64,000 nt of DNA from an uncultured Croceitalea sp. (GTDB taxonomy: Bacteria > Bacteroidota > Bacteroidia > Flavobacteriales > Flavobacteriaceae). Within the stretch, counting starts at the first letter, position 1; each line of letters starts with the position of its first letter. Made by a program: the position numbers and the translations under genes. The stretch spans positions 62,001 to 126,000 of the forward strand of contig CANLWK010000005.1 in assembly GCA_947494805.1 (NCBI GenBank). Direction: 5' to 3'. Of this stretch, positions 9,357 through 19,300 are shown in pieces. The notes beneath the pieces are model-generated. The model was not told the origin of the DNA. It saw only the letters and a program-made list of their open reading frames with translations, and did not search any database.

Positions 9357-9500
9357 ATGAAAGAAGAGGTAATACCACCAAAGTATGCATTCAAGGGCTG
9401 TTTTATCACAGGGTGTTCGGCCGTATTACTTTTTATTATTTCAGCAATAGCTTATTTGGTGTATGTGTTTTATTTTGATGACTCCATAGCTGCCGGATAA
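9357..9500 (+). CDS. 47-residue single-pass membrane peptide
   Basis: ATG 9357 to TAA 9498-9500 encodes 47 residues: a short polar N-terminus ([14 protein letters not shown]), one hydrophobic segment at about residues 16-40 (including [17 protein letters not shown]), and a short acidic tail. It fills the gap between hpt-adk (28 bp upstream) and obg (31 bp downstream) in the same direction, so it is likely co-transcribed. I do not recognise a family. Its coding status rests on the clean start, stop and membrane profile; it may be conserved between adk and obg in relatives. Confidence 0.5.
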   Translation: MKEEVIPPKYAFKGCFITGCSAVLLFIISAIAYLVYVFYFDDSIAAG

Positions 9501-9531
9501 CCCATATAAAGAATTTGTTAAACGATTACCA

Positions 9532-10530
9532 ATGACCGAGGGCAATTTTGTTGATTACGTAAAAGTACATGTGACTTCTGGCAATGGGGGCAAAGGCTCG
9601 GTTCACTTGCACCGTGAAAAATATATTACCAAAGGCGGACCAGACGGTGGTGATGGTGGTCGCGGAGGGCATGTCATACTAAGGGGCAACAATAACCTTT
9701 GGACCCTGGTAACCTTCAGGTTCAAAAAGCATTTTAAGGCTGGCCACGGCGAGCATGGCAGTAAAAACCGCAGTACAGGTGCTGACGGACAAGATGTTTA
9801 TATGGATGTTCCGTTGGGTACCGTTGTTCGAAATACCGAAACCAATGAAGTACTTTTTGAGATCACTGAACATGGAGAAGAAAAAATCGTAGCGCAAGGT
9901 GGTATGGGTGGTCGCGGTAACTGGCATTTTAAGTCATCTACCAATCAAACACCAAGATATGCCCAACCGGGTATACCTGGAGAAGAGCTTCAGGTGACCT
10001 TAGAATTGAAAGTGCTGGCCGATGTTGGTCTAGTAGGTTTTCCAAATGCTGGCAAATCTACTTTGTTATCGGTAATGACCTCTGCAAAGCCTAAAATTGC
10101 AGATTATGAGTTTACTACCCTCAAACCAAATCTGGGCATTGTAGAGCACCGTGACTTTAAAAGTTTTGTAATGGCCGATATTCCGGGTATCATTGAAGGG
10201 GCTGCTGAAGGAAAAGGTCTTGGGCATTACTTTCTTCGCCATATCGAGCGAAATGCAACATTGCTGTTTTTGGTTCCTGCCGATAGTAAGGACATCAGCA
10301 AAGAGTACGAGATATTGCTCGATGAGTTGCGAAGGTATAATCCTGAATTATTGGACAAGCAACGTATCGTTGCCATTTCAAAGTCAGATATGCTCGACGA
10401 CGAACTGATGGATGAAATGCGGGTAGAGCTCGATAAAGATTTAAACGCTCCTTATCTCTTTATTTCGTCGGTTGCTCAAATGGGCATTCAAGAGTTGAAA
10501 GATAGGCTTTGGGCGTTGTTGAACGAATAG
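9532..10530 (+). CDS. obg: Obg-family GTPase
   Basis: A 332-residue GTPase involved in late large-subunit assembly and stress control. The N-terminal Obg fold (residues 1-158) shows the glycine-rich stretch [13 protein letters not shown], and the G domain begins with P-loop GFPNAGKST at 169-177, followed by the G3 motif DIPGIIEG and the G4 motif SKSD. It ends after the G domain and lacks the optional C-terminal OCT domain, as in many Bacteroidota. It follows hpt-adk and the small membrane peptide in one rightward run. Confidence 0.96.
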   Translation: MTEGNFVDYVKVHVTSGNGGKGSVHLHREKYITKGGPDGGDGGRGGHVILRGNNNLWTLVTFRFKKHFKAGHGEHGSKNRSTGADGQDVYMDVPLGTVVRNTETNEVLFEITEHGEEKIVAQGGMGGRGNWHFKSSTNQTPRYAQPGIPGEELQVTLELKVLADVGLVGFPNAGKSTLLSVMTSAKPKIADYEFTTLKPNLGIVEHRDFKSFVMADIPGIIEGAAEGKGLGHYFLRHIERNATLLFLVPADSKDISKEYEILLDELRRYNPELLDKQRIVAISKSDMLDDELMDEMRVELDKDLNAPYLFISSVAQMGIQELKDRLWALLNE

Positions 10531-10590
10531 TTCATAGCGATTTCCTATCTTGATTTAGATAATTTGTAACTTTAAATAGAATCTTTTTCT

Positions 10591-11115
10591 ATGAAGAGGT
10601 TATTAGCCATCACTATTCTTATTCTCTTAAGTGCATGTAATGCTGTCCGCGTCAATTATGATTATGACAGCAAAACGGATTTTTCAAATTACACGACCTA
10701 CAATTACTTTAATGATATTGAAAGTGGATTGAGCGGGTTAGACGAAAAACGCTTGTTTAAGGCACTGGATTCTGCATTACAGGCCAAAGGGTATCTATTG
10801 GCCGAAGAGCCCGACTTTTACATTAATATTTTGAGCAGTGAATTTCGCGCTGCGCCCACAAACAATGTCGGTATTGGTGTAGGCGGTACTGGTCGTAATG
10901 TCGGTGGGGGAGTTTCTGTGGGACTTCCTATTGGTAATTCGGGCATACAACGTCAAATACAATTTGATTTCGTCGACTCTCAAAAAGATGCCCTCTTTTG
11001 GCAGGCAGTGGCCGAATCAGGTTTTCGTGATAACGCTTCCCCTAGTGTTCGAGAGGCGCAATTACAAAAAGTAGTGGCCAAAGTGTTCGCAAAATTTCCT
11101 CCTGAGAATAAATAG
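10591..11115 (+). CDS. DUF4136 family lipoprotein
   Basis: A 174-residue lipoprotein with lipobox LSAC (Cys16). The mature part has YDYDSKTDFSNYTTYNYF near the start and the FWQAVAES-type end segment typical of DUF4136, with a glycine-rich loop (about residues 95-115). The family is widespread in Bacteroidota and Proteobacteria envelopes and its function is unknown. Probably anchored in the outer or inner membrane facing the periplasm. It stands alone between obg and the S9 peptidase. Confidence 0.85.
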   Translation: MKRLLAITILILLSACNAVRVNYDYDSKTDFSNYTTYNYFNDIESGLSGLDEKRLFKALDSALQAKGYLLAEEPDFYINILSSEFRAAPTNNVGIGVGGTGRNVGGGVSVGLPIGNSGIQRQIQFDFVDSQKDALFWQAVAESGFRDNASPSVREAQLQKVVAKVFAKFPPENK

Positions 11116-11286
11116 TATAGCTGTATCCGCTTACACCTGCGAATTTACCGCTCGTCATATTTAAATGTCAGGCTCGGTTACATCCATGTTATATTTGAAG
11201 AAATAAGAATTTGGTGTAACATTTAATGAAATGGATATACTAACTTTTTATCCTTTTAAATCATAGTAGTAATTTAAACAATAACA

Positions 11287-13593
11287 ATGAAATTAAACGT
11301 AAAGAACACACTTACGGCAATGATCATACTCTTCACGGGTCTTGCCAGTTTCGCCCAAGATGTCGCTGGCTCTTGGAAGGGAACCCTAGAAGTTCAAGGT
11401 ATGGAAATGCCTTTGATCTTCAATGTTTCAGATGAGAATGGCGAACTAAGATCAACCATGGACAGTCCTTCGCAAGGTGCTACCGATATTCCCATGGATG
11501 AAACGAGCTTTGCTGATAATCAATTGACCATCGTATTTAAGCAAGCAGGTATAAAGTACGTTGGCACCCCTGAAGGTGAACTTATGAAAGGTACTTTTTA
11601 CCAAGGCGGAATGGAACTGCCACTAGACCTTGAGAAAACGGTGAAAACAATACCAGGAAACCCAGAATTACCTTCCTCAGATGCTGAACTTGATGCACTT
11701 GCACAACTTGATCAAGGAGATTATCGCTACACTGTTGAAGACTATTTTGCAAAACCCAAGGCATCAACTTTTCGATTTTCACCAGATGGAAAGTACATGT
11801 CATTTCGTGAAAAGGACGAAAAAGGAAAGAGACACATTTTTGTGAAAAACGTTGCCACTGGCGAAGTCACTAAAGCCATTGAAGAGAAAGAAGAACTGGT
11901 ACGAGGTTATGGTTGGATCAATAATAAAAGACTGGTTTATTTAATGGACCAGGGGGGTGACGAAAACTACCACGTATATGCGGTAAATCTTGATGGCACC
12001 GAGTTAAAAGATTTGACGCCCTTCGATGGGGTGCAGGCGCAGTTTTCAGATTTATTAAAAGAAGATAAAGACCATATCATTGTTTTGATGAACAAGAACA
12101 ATGCACAGGTCTTTGAGCCCTTTAAAGTTAATGTAGTAACCGGGGATTTAGAGCAATTGTACAGCAATGAAGATGCTGCAAACCCAATTGCAGGTTATGA
12201 TTTTGACAAAGATGGTAACCTAAAAGCTTTTACCAAGATCAGAGACGGTGTTGAGCAAGATTTGTACTATGAAGACGGCCAAGGGGGCTATAAAATCATT
12301 AAATCGTTGAATTGGAAAGATGCTTTTGGCATCCTCAATTTTAATTATGCAACTGATAACCCACATGATGCTTATATGGTATCCAATCTTGATAGTGATA
12401 AGGCCAAGATTGTACTTTATGATTTAAAGGAAGATAAAATTATAAAAGAGGTTTTTTCAAATGATGACTTTGATGTCTCTGATATGGGGCTATCAAGAAA
12501 GAGGGGCTATGAACTTGATTATGTTTCATACGAGGGACAGAAAGATGTGATTGTCCCCGTAAGTGATACCTATAAACGTTTTCATGAGCGTGTAACGAAC
12601 AAGTTTCCGGGGAAGCAATATAGTATTGCTGATGCTACCGACGACGAAAACAACATCTTGGTGTTTTTACAAAGTGATAGACTTTATGGGGAATATCACT
12701 CATATGATGTCGCAAAAGACGAGTTCACTTTTTTATACAATTTGATGCCCCAGTTGAAGGCCGAGGATATGGCCGAAATGCGACCTATTACCTTTAAAAG
12801 TAGGGATGGATTGACCATACACGGTTATATTACATTACCAAAGGCGGCATTGGCGGGTCAGAAAGTTCCGGTAATTGTGAATCCACATGGTGGGCCACAA
12901 GGTATTCGAGATTCATGGGGCTTTAACCCTGAAGCGCAATTGTTCGCGAGCAGGGGGTATGCAACCCTTCAGGTCAACTTTAGAATATCTGGGGGATACG
13001 GTAAAGAGTTTTTAGAATCTGGCTTCAAACAGATTGGTAGAAAAGCTATGGACGATGTTGAAGATGGATTGAAATATGTAATTGACCAAGGTTGGGTAGA
13101 TGCCGAGAAAGCTGCCATTTATGGAGGAAGCCATGGAGGATATGCCGTTTTACGTGGATTGACCAAAACACCTGACCTGTACGCTTGTGGTGTTGATTAT
13201 GTGGGGGTTTCAAACTTGTTCACATTTATGAAAACCATCCCTCCTTATTGGAAACCATATCTGAAAATTATCAAAGAGATATGGTATGATGAGGATATTG
13301 CCGAAGAGAAAAAGATTATGGAAGAAGTATCACCGGTATACCAAATTGACAAAATCAAAAAACCATTGTTTGTAGTTCAAGGTGCAAACGATCCAAGGGT
13401 AAATATTGACGAATCTGACCAAATTGTGAGCGCACTGCGCGGAAAAGGCTTTGATGTGCCCTATATGGTCAAATATGACGAAGGCCATGGTTTTGGCAAA
13501 GAAGAAAACTCTATTGCACTGTACAAGGCCATGATGGGTTTTTATGCAAAACATTTAGGTCAAGAGAAGTTACCTCAGCCTATTAAAGATTAG
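11287..13593 (+). CDS. S9 family (prolyl oligopeptidase-like) serine peptidase
   Basis: A 768-residue exported peptidase. Residues 1-23 are a signal peptide (ending ASFAQ). Residues 24-125 form an extra beta-rich domain (starting DVAGSWKGTLEVQG) often seen fused to hydrolases in Bacteroidota, then a beta-propeller region, then the alpha/beta hydrolase domain. The catalytic triad can be placed at Ser615 (GGSHGGY), Asp702 (GANDPR) and His734 (DEGHGF). It probably trims peptides in the periplasm. Monocistronic, ended by a strong terminator at 13619-13647. Confidence 0.92.
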   Translation: MKLNVKNTLTAMIILFTGLASFAQDVAGSWKGTLEVQGMEMPLIFNVSDENGELRSTMDSPSQGATDIPMDETSFADNQLTIVFKQAGIKYVGTPEGELMKGTFYQGGMELPLDLEKTVKTIPGNPELPSSDAELDALAQLDQGDYRYTVEDYFAKPKASTFRFSPDGKYMSFREKDEKGKRHIFVKNVATGEVTKAIEEKEELVRGYGWINNKRLVYLMDQGGDENYHVYAVNLDGTELKDLTPFDGVQAQFSDLLKEDKDHIIVLMNKNNAQVFEPFKVNVVTGDLEQLYSNEDAANPIAGYDFDKDGNLKAFTKIRDGVEQDLYYEDGQGGYKIIKSLNWKDAFGILNFNYATDNPHDAYMVSNLDSDKAKIVLYDLKEDKIIKEVFSNDDFDVSDMGLSRKRGYELDYVSYEGQKDVIVPVSDTYKRFHERVTNKFPGKQYSIADATDDENNILVFLQSDRLYGEYHSYDVAKDEFTFLYNLMPQLKAEDMAEMRPITFKSRDGLTIHGYITLPKAALAGQKVPVIVNPHGGPQGIRDSWGFNPEAQLFASRGYATLQVNFRISGGYGKEFLESGFKQIGRKAMDDVEDGLKYVIDQGWVDAEKAAIYGGSHGGYAVLRGLTKTPDLYACGVDYVGVSNLFTFMKTIPPYWKPYLKIIKEIWYDEDIAEEKKIMEEVSPVYQIDKIKKPLFVVQGANDPRVNIDESDQIVSALRGKGFDVPYMVKYDEGHGFGKEENSIALYKAMMGFYAKHLGQEKLPQPIKD

Positions 13594-13618
13594 ATAATCA
13601 AAGGTTTATAGTATTAAA

Positions 13619-13647
13619 GGGGAGCCCATTGGGCTCCCCCTTTTTTT
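13619..13647 (+). terminator. Rho-independent terminator of the S9 peptidase gene
   Basis: A 9-bp GC-rich stem (13619-13627 with 13631-13639) around a 3-nt loop is followed by C and seven T. It lies 25 bp after the peptidase stop and isolates it from the LytTR operon. Confidence 0.92.
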
Positions 13648-13684
13648 GAAACGATGTGAAATTTCAATTCAGTAAATTCTGGTT

Positions 13685-13714
13685 ACCGTTCGGTAAGCCA
13701 GGTTTACCGTTGGT
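13685..13714 (+). promoter_or_regulatory. Tandem LytTR-type operator
   Basis: Two direct repeats, ACCGTTCGG (13685-13693) and ACCGTTGGT (13706-13714), are separated by exactly 12 bp. Both fit the published LytTR-domain consensus [TA][AC][CA]GTTN[AG][TG] at every position, and the 21-bp period puts both on one face of the helix, as in AgrA-type sites. The pair ends 7 bp before the TTG of the candidate promoter at 13722-13755, a normal activator position. The operon downstream encodes a LytTR regulator, so autoregulation is inferred. Confidence 0.75.
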
Positions 13715-13721
13715 CATAATA

Positions 13722-13755
13722 TTGTTTCAAACAAGCTACTTCTCAAATACATTTG
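13722..13755 (+). promoter_or_regulatory. Candidate promoter of the LytTR operon
   Basis: TTG at 13722-13724 and TACATTTG at 13748-13755 match the -33 and -7 elements of Bacteroidota promoters with a 23-bp spacer, at the long end of the usual range. That would fit a promoter needing the activator bound just upstream. The first possible start codon is 13785. Confidence 0.6.
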
Positions 13756-13784
13756 TTTCATAATTAATCTAAAAACCTAATGAC

Positions 13785-13838
13785 ATGATAGCACTTGTAA
13801 AAGTAATCGTCGAACTAGTACTGAGCATTTTAGTATAA
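13785..13838 (+). CDS. Possible 17-residue hydrophobic peptide
   Basis: ATG 13785 to TAA 13836-13838 encodes MIALVKVIVELVLSILV, an almost wholly hydrophobic peptide. It is the first start codon after the LytTR-operon promoter and ends 27 bp before the first small membrane protein. It could be a membrane micropeptide, a leader that couples translation, or chance. Only conservation or ribosome profiling would settle it. Confidence 0.3.
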   Translation: MIALVKVIVELVLSILV

Positions 13839-13865
13839 TAACCAATTAACCAAAAACCATATATC

Positions 13866-14057
13866 ATGAAAAATTCAGAAAACTTAAAACAAGTAGTATT
13901 TATTATTGGCTTCATTACCTTGTTGATAGGTGTATTTGGCGCCATTGCAAACAAAAGTCTAATGGCTTACTTTTTGCCTATTTATGCAGGCCTTACCTTG
14001 TTGGCCACCGTACTATTGCATAAAGAAGAACAAAATTTAAATACTGTTAAACGATAA
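13866..14057 (+). CDS. Small two-segment membrane protein of the LytTR operon
   Basis: A 63-residue protein with two hydrophobic segments (about residues 9-28, including FIIGFITLLIGVFG, and 32-50, including YFLPIYAGLTLLATVLL) and a charged tail. No family recognised. It lies 3 bp upstream of a second small membrane protein and belongs to the run that ends in lytS and lytR. Small membrane partners beside LytTR systems often act as sensors, inhibitors or regulated targets, but nothing in the sequence says which. Confidence 0.7.
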   Translation: MKNSENLKQVVFIIGFITLLIGVFGAIANKSLMAYFLPIYAGLTLLATVLLHKEEQNLNTVKR

Positions 14058-14060
14058 ACC

Positions 14061-14345
14061 ATGAAACTGAGTATTCGTAATTCACTCTATTTGGCAGGTG
14101 CCATCTTATTGGCAGCGATGATAGTCTCACAGTTTCCCAAAGCTGATTTGATATGGCAAACCATAATGGTGTTGGGCGCTGTAATCACTCTGTTTTTGGG
14201 TTATCGGGAAGATAAAAAACTGGTCAATTGTATCAAAAAAACAAATTCTGTAAAGAGGATTGTTGGTGTAGCCCTAGCAGTGTTGCTGGTATTTTCAGCA
14301 CTTGGTTTTGCAATAGGCAAACTTATCTATCTTTGGACGCATTGA
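14061..14345 (+). CDS. Small membrane protein of the LytTR operon
   Basis: A 94-residue protein with three hydrophobic segments: residues 8-24, 32-47 and 66-90, with a charged cytosolic loop (GYREDKKLVNCIKKTNSVKR) between the second and third. No known family recognised. The ATG is 3 bp after the previous stop and the histidine kinase starts 41 bp downstream. Likely part of the same membrane signalling unit. Confidence 0.7.
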   Translation: MKLSIRNSLYLAGAILLAAMIVSQFPKADLIWQTIMVLGAVITLFLGYREDKKLVNCIKKTNSVKRIVGVALAVLLVFSALGFAIGKLIYLWTH

Positions 14346-14386
14346 GTGCCATAAACCTTTCTTAATTACAAATTGAACATCGTTTT

Positions 14387-15445
14387 ATGAATATTACCGA
14401 TAAGAATAGAAACCTCATCTTTTGGGTATTGCAATTCACTGGTTGGGGTTTTTTGAACTCCAGCTCGTTTCTCTTTATACAAAAAATGAGTCTTTCATTT
14501 GTTCTTTTTTCAGTGATTTCAGGTTTGATAGCCGGTATCGGTTCAACAACGATACTGAGGTTTTATTTAAGAAAGAAAATTTCGTTCGATAGTTTTGGAT
14601 TTAAACAATTCTCGACCATTGTTATTGCTACAGTTGTTACAGCGGTTTTATATGGGGCTTTAAGTTATTTTATGGGTTATGCTTATGCCAAACTGGGACC
14701 AGAAATAAGCGAACTTGAAAAAGACCTTTTTAAAGCGTATAACTCATATTGGTTATTAGCATTTACCTCTCTATTTGTAATCTTTGCTTGGTTAATCTGC
14801 TATTTGGTTATTAAACTATTGTTGAAAATCAATAAAGACCGCATTGAACGTTTAGAGTTGAATACCAACCTAAAGCAGGCGCAATTAAATACGTTGAAAG
14901 GACAGATCAATCCACACTTTATGTTCAATAGTCTGAACAATATTCGTGGGTTGATGTTGGAAGATGTAGACAAATCTCGTGAGATGCTGACCAAACTTTC
15001 AGAGATGTTACGGTACTCATTGACCAAAAATAATATCAATTCCATTGCTGTTGAAGAAGAGCTGGAAATGGTAGACAACTATATTGATTTATCAAAAATT
15101 CAATTTGAAGACCGCTTACAGTTTGAAAAAAGTGTGGACAAAGAGTGTCTTCAGGTTCAAATTCCGCCGATGATCATTCAACTTTTGGTCGAAAATGCCG
15201 CTAAACATGGTATTTCGAATTTAAAGGACGGAGGAAAAATTTCCCTGAATATTGACAAGCATGCCAAGGTGTTGTCCATTAAAGTGGTCAATACAGGTAA
15301 ACTTAGAATTACCAAGGGTTCAACACAAGTGGGTCTTAAGAATATCAAACAACGCTTAAAATTGTTATATGGCGATAAGGCAACTTTTAAACTAAAAGAA
15401 GCCAATGATGAGGTATTGGCCGAAATAAAAATTCCGATGTCATGA
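14387..15445 (+). CDS. LytS/YehU-type sensor histidine kinase
   Basis: A 352-residue kinase. Residues 1-145 hold four transmembrane helices with only short loops and no extracellular sensor domain, followed by a coiled-coil linker. The His_kinase region has the phospho-acceptor His177 in NPHFMFNSLNN, and the HATPase part shows LLVENAAKHG near residue 268 and GLKNIKQRL near 315. This is the IMPDH-less LytS class that pairs with LytTR regulators. The gene overlaps the regulator by 4 bp (ATGA), indicating coupled translation. Confidence 0.93.
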   Translation: MNITDKNRNLIFWVLQFTGWGFLNSSSFLFIQKMSLSFVLFSVISGLIAGIGSTTILRFYLRKKISFDSFGFKQFSTIVIATVVTAVLYGALSYFMGYAYAKLGPEISELEKDLFKAYNSYWLLAFTSLFVIFAWLICYLVIKLLLKINKDRIERLELNTNLKQAQLNTLKGQINPHFMFNSLNNIRGLMLEDVDKSREMLTKLSEMLRYSLTKNNINSIAVEEELEMVDNYIDLSKIQFEDRLQFEKSVDKECLQVQIPPMIIQLLVENAAKHGISNLKDGGKISLNIDKHAKVLSIKVVNTGKLRITKGSTQVGLKNIKQRLKLLYGDKATFKLKEANDEVLAEIKIPMS

Positions 15446-16167
15446 ACATAAAAGCGGTTATTGTTGAAGATTCTCGTTTGGCACGCAACGAGCTTAAAGA
15501 GTTGCTGAAAGAACATAAGAACATTGAATTGGTCGGCGAGGCCGAAAATGTGGACAAAGGTTTTGAATTGATACAAAATCAGCGTCCGGATCTTTTGTTC
15601 TTAGATATCAATATGCCTGAAAAAGATGGGTTTGAGCTGTTAGAAATGTTGGACGAAGTGCCCATTACCGTTTTTACCACAGCTTTTGATGAGTATGCCA
15701 TCAAATCGTTTGAATACAATGCCCTAGATTATCTTTTAAAACCCATCAACGCCCAGCGTTTTGCAAATGCCGTTGAAAAAGTACAGCAAAAACTAGAGGG
15801 CAGAGATAACGAAGAAAACAGCCTAAAGAAACTGTCTGTTCAGAGTCAAATATTCATCAAAGATGGCGAAGACTGTTGGCTGGTAAAGATTGGAGATATT
15901 TCACATTTTGAAATTGTGGGCAATTATACCAGGGTATTCTTTGATGGCAATAAACCAATGTTGTACAAGTCACTCAACCAAATTGAGGAAAAATTACCTG
16001 AAGATTTCTTTTTTAGGGCAAATAGGCAACAGATTATCAATACCAATTTTATACAGAACGTAGTGCCCTGGTTTAATGGTAAACTTAAACTTGCGATGAA
16101 CAATGGCGATGAGATTGAGGTTTCTCGAAGACAATCGTACCTCTTTAAGGACAAGATGAGTTTTTGA
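15442..16167 (+). CDS. LytTR-family response regulator
   Basis: A 241-residue regulator with a receiver domain (residues 1-120; phospho-acceptor Asp55 in LFLDINMPEKDG, conserved Thr/Ala TTAFDEYA and Lys in LLKPI) and a C-terminal LytTR DNA-binding domain (about residues 140-240; HFEIVGNYTRV, FFRANRQQIINT, VSRRQSY). It overlaps the kinase by 4 bp. A tandem site matching the LytTR consensus lies upstream of the operon at 13685-13714, so it probably controls its own transcription and perhaps that of the small membrane proteins. Confidence 0.95.
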   Translation: MNIKAVIVEDSRLARNELKELLKEHKNIELVGEAENVDKGFELIQNQRPDLLFLDINMPEKDGFELLEMLDEVPITVFTTAFDEYAIKSFEYNALDYLLKPINAQRFANAVEKVQQKLEGRDNEENSLKKLSVQSQIFIKDGEDCWLVKIGDISHFEIVGNYTRVFFDGNKPMLYKSLNQIEEKLPEDFFFRANRQQIINTNFIQNVVPWFNGKLKLAMNNGDEIEVSRRQSYLFKDKMSF

Positions 16168-16207
16168 AGTTTAACCACCACACTGAATCTTAAAAATCAG
16201 CGTTTTA

Positions 16208-16236
16208 GTGACTTCTCGACTCCGCTCGAAGTGACA
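16208..16236. repeat. Candidate dispersed intergenic repeat
   Basis: The 29-bp stretch is an imperfect inverted repeat around TCGA-N5-TCGA with GTGACTTC and GAAGTGACA flanks. I recognise its core (TCGACTCCGCTCGA) as a type common in intergenic regions of Bacteroidota. It sits between the convergent lytR-like and A2M genes, where such repeats are usual. Only one copy occurs in this window, so dispersal must be checked genome-wide. Confidence 0.5.
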
Positions 16237-16363
16237 TAGCCCATATGCATTTATTTATATGGCAATGAGACATATCTCAGCTTGAACTTTCTTAATGATA
16301 TTCAGTGATTTACAATTTATCACCACCAACGAGTTTATCGTCAAGGGTCTTTATCGTTACCGT

Positions 16364-19300
16364 TTACTCTCCATTTTCAACAGAAACCCTAATCCCCTCA
16401 GAATGACTGCTAAATTCAGGGGCATACATACTCTGAATGGTCGTAATGCCATTACTGAAATCACCTGCATTATTAGCACGTAGGTCGTACTCGAACACGT
16501 AGACACCTTTGGGCAGGTAGTCAAAAAAGAAATTGGTGCTTGCATCTTTGGTGGCTTCATAATAGCCCAGACCATCTTGCCATTTATATCTTGAAAGTAC
16601 ATTGATGGGTTCAAGACCTGCCGCACGCATGTCTTTCATGTGCACAAATTCCATAGCTCGGTCCACACGAAGCTCAATCCGTACCCTAACTAGATCCCCA
16701 ACCGCGAGTTTTGTTTTTTCGGTAACTTCAGTTATTTGCTCTCCGGTATTGGTATTCTTTTTTAGGAAAAGTTTCTTCTTTAACTTTAAAGGGGTTTCCG
16801 CAGGGGTTATTTTATCCAAATCTTCAAAATACTGCCAGTAGAGTGCGCCCCAAGCTATACCATCTCCTTTTTTGCTGATTTCTATATCGGCCATTTTGGA
16901 CTGTACTTCGGCGCCGTTCCATGAAGTTTTATAATATCCGGTACCGGCTTCTACTTTTACATCTTCTAACTTTGAAGGTTCAATGGCATTGCCACCAACT
17001 AAAACAGCAACGGCATCAGTGACCGATAACCAATCACTTCCCTGTAACAATAGGGCATAAATGGCATCTGTTGTGGCTTTGGTGGTTTTCCACTGATTGG
17101 TCTGTTTGTTTTTCAACAACCATATTTTCAGGTTATCTGTGGTTTCTACATCTGCTGAACGTATTTCTGAAAATGCTTCTATCAACAAAGCTTGGGTTTC
17201 AATGGGTGCTTGGTACCAGTACCATGAACTGGTATTTTCTTTCCAATACATGCCCAATTCTTCTGAAACAATACTATTCTCCTCTAAAGCCTTCAAAATT
17301 TTAGTTGAGGTTTTTGCGTCTTCCATTCTATAAAGAACCAATGCCAACAACCCCTTAGCGTACAAACTCTTGTTCATCCAATATTTTTGGGCCTGTCCCT
17401 TATAGTATGCAATAACTTTATCTACCTTATTTGATGTTTTGATATCACTAAAAAAACTACGCATGTACAAATAGTGTAGTTGTGTTTGGCTCAAGTGGTC
17501 TTTATTGATATCTGATGTATACTTTTTCATGTATTCGTATTCTTTGACGAATTCATCATCTAGATAGCGCATTGCCTTTTTGACCATAGATTTGGTATCT
17601 GTCGAACTTGATGAAGCGCCAAGCTTTGTGATGTGTCCCAATCCTGTTAGAATGTGTTGTGTAATGAATCGATTGTCAGGTCCCCCGTTGAACCAAGCCC
17701 ATGCTCCTGAAGATTTTTGATTTCTTTCTAACTTGTTCAGTGCGGTAGCTTGCTCATTTTTCATTTTATTCAAATTGAACAAAAGTGCAATCCTTTTTTT
17801 CTGCTCACTTTCTGACTGTGCATCGCGCAACCATGGGGTTTCTTGTATTAACAAAGATTTCAATTCTTCGTTCTTTTCAAGATTGCTCGTTAAGGCCTCA
17901 GAGTTTGCCCAAAGGTTGAATACTTCACGAATCTTTGGATTGCTATTCGCAATATGACTGGCCAACGTGTTTGCGTAGTATTTGGAAAAAGTCTGCTCAT
18001 TACATTCATAAGGGTACTCCATCAAATAGGGCAGCGCTTGAACTGCATACCAAGCTGGGTTACTTGTAATCTCAAGCGTTAATTTATGGTGCTTAAGTGA
18101 GGGTGAAGACACATTCTTGAGCTTGTTAAGTGTAAATTGCTTCGTTTTGTTACTGCGAACCCACATGGGCAAGGTTTCGGTGACCAACATTCTGTTGGTT
18201 AAGACCGGTAGGGCACTCTGTTCTCCATCACTGTAGTTGCCAGCTTTGGCAATGACTTTATATTGTACGGCCTGAATACGCTCAGGTATTTGCAACTGCC
18301 ATGAGACTTGGGTATTGTTTAAAGAATCTACTTTGAAAGCGGTTTTGATTGCATTCTCAAGTAAAAGGTCTTTTGAAATGTCTTTGCCCGTAATTGCGTC
18401 AAACAATAGCAGTTGTGCTTGACCAGAGAGCGATTTGTCAGTTAAATTGGCAATTTTCGTGCTTATAATAATTTTGTCGCCCTCGCGCAAAAAACGAGGG
18501 ACATTTGGTATGACCATCAGCTCTTTTTGCGTTACGGTTTGTAATCGCAATGAGCTACTTTGTAAGTCTTTGGTATGTGCCAATAGTTGCAAGTTCCATT
18601 TCGTCAAGGCCTCAGGGGTCGTAAAATTGAACGAAACATGCCCGTCTTTATCCGTTTGCAATTGTGGAAAAAAGAAAGCGGTTTCTTGTAAATTCTTGCG
18701 AATCTGGACTTCATTATCTTTGTCAGTATTGTCGACGATTTGTTGGTGGGGCACGGAATCTTCACGAGCTTTATTTTCGATAAATTGTTCTGAACCGGAA
18801 CCATTACCCACAGTAACTACCTCGTCTAAAGAGGAGGCTTCCATTTCCAAAACTTCTCCAGCTACTGGTGCCGCAGCGCTTTTTCGGAGCATTCTACTTC
18901 TGTTATTATAGTAGTTGCCACCGTAGCCGAAATAGAACCCGAACCAATTGAAAGTGTCAAAACTTGGATTGGTATGATTATATGATTGATAGTCTTGATA
19001 CGTTTGAAACGTACTTGTGGTGAAACAACGTCTTGCATTGATCCTTCTGTCAGAATAATAACCTGGTCTCGAAATAGGATAAAAACTCCAGCTATGCCCA
19101 CGAAAGGCATTTAAAGAAGCGTCGTACATACTTGCCAATACTTCTGCTGTTACTTGATCACCCTTTTGTCCCTTTATTTTAAAAGACCAAGTTTCATCGG
19201 TGCCTGGTTGCAGTTTGTCACGAAAAGTAAGGGTCTCAATCTGTAGGTCGGTACTAGGGTACGGTACTTGAATGTTGAGGACACCGCTTTGGGCCCAATT

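Noticed and set aside
11190-11197. TATATTTG upstream of the S9 peptidase
   Set aside because: Matches TAnnTTTG but has no -33 partner and would leave a 90-nt leader; likely chance in AT-rich DNA.
18435-18911. Plus-strand ORF (158 codons) opposite the A2M gene
   Set aside because: Antisense to a conserved coding region, Cys/Ser-rich low-quality composition, no family features.
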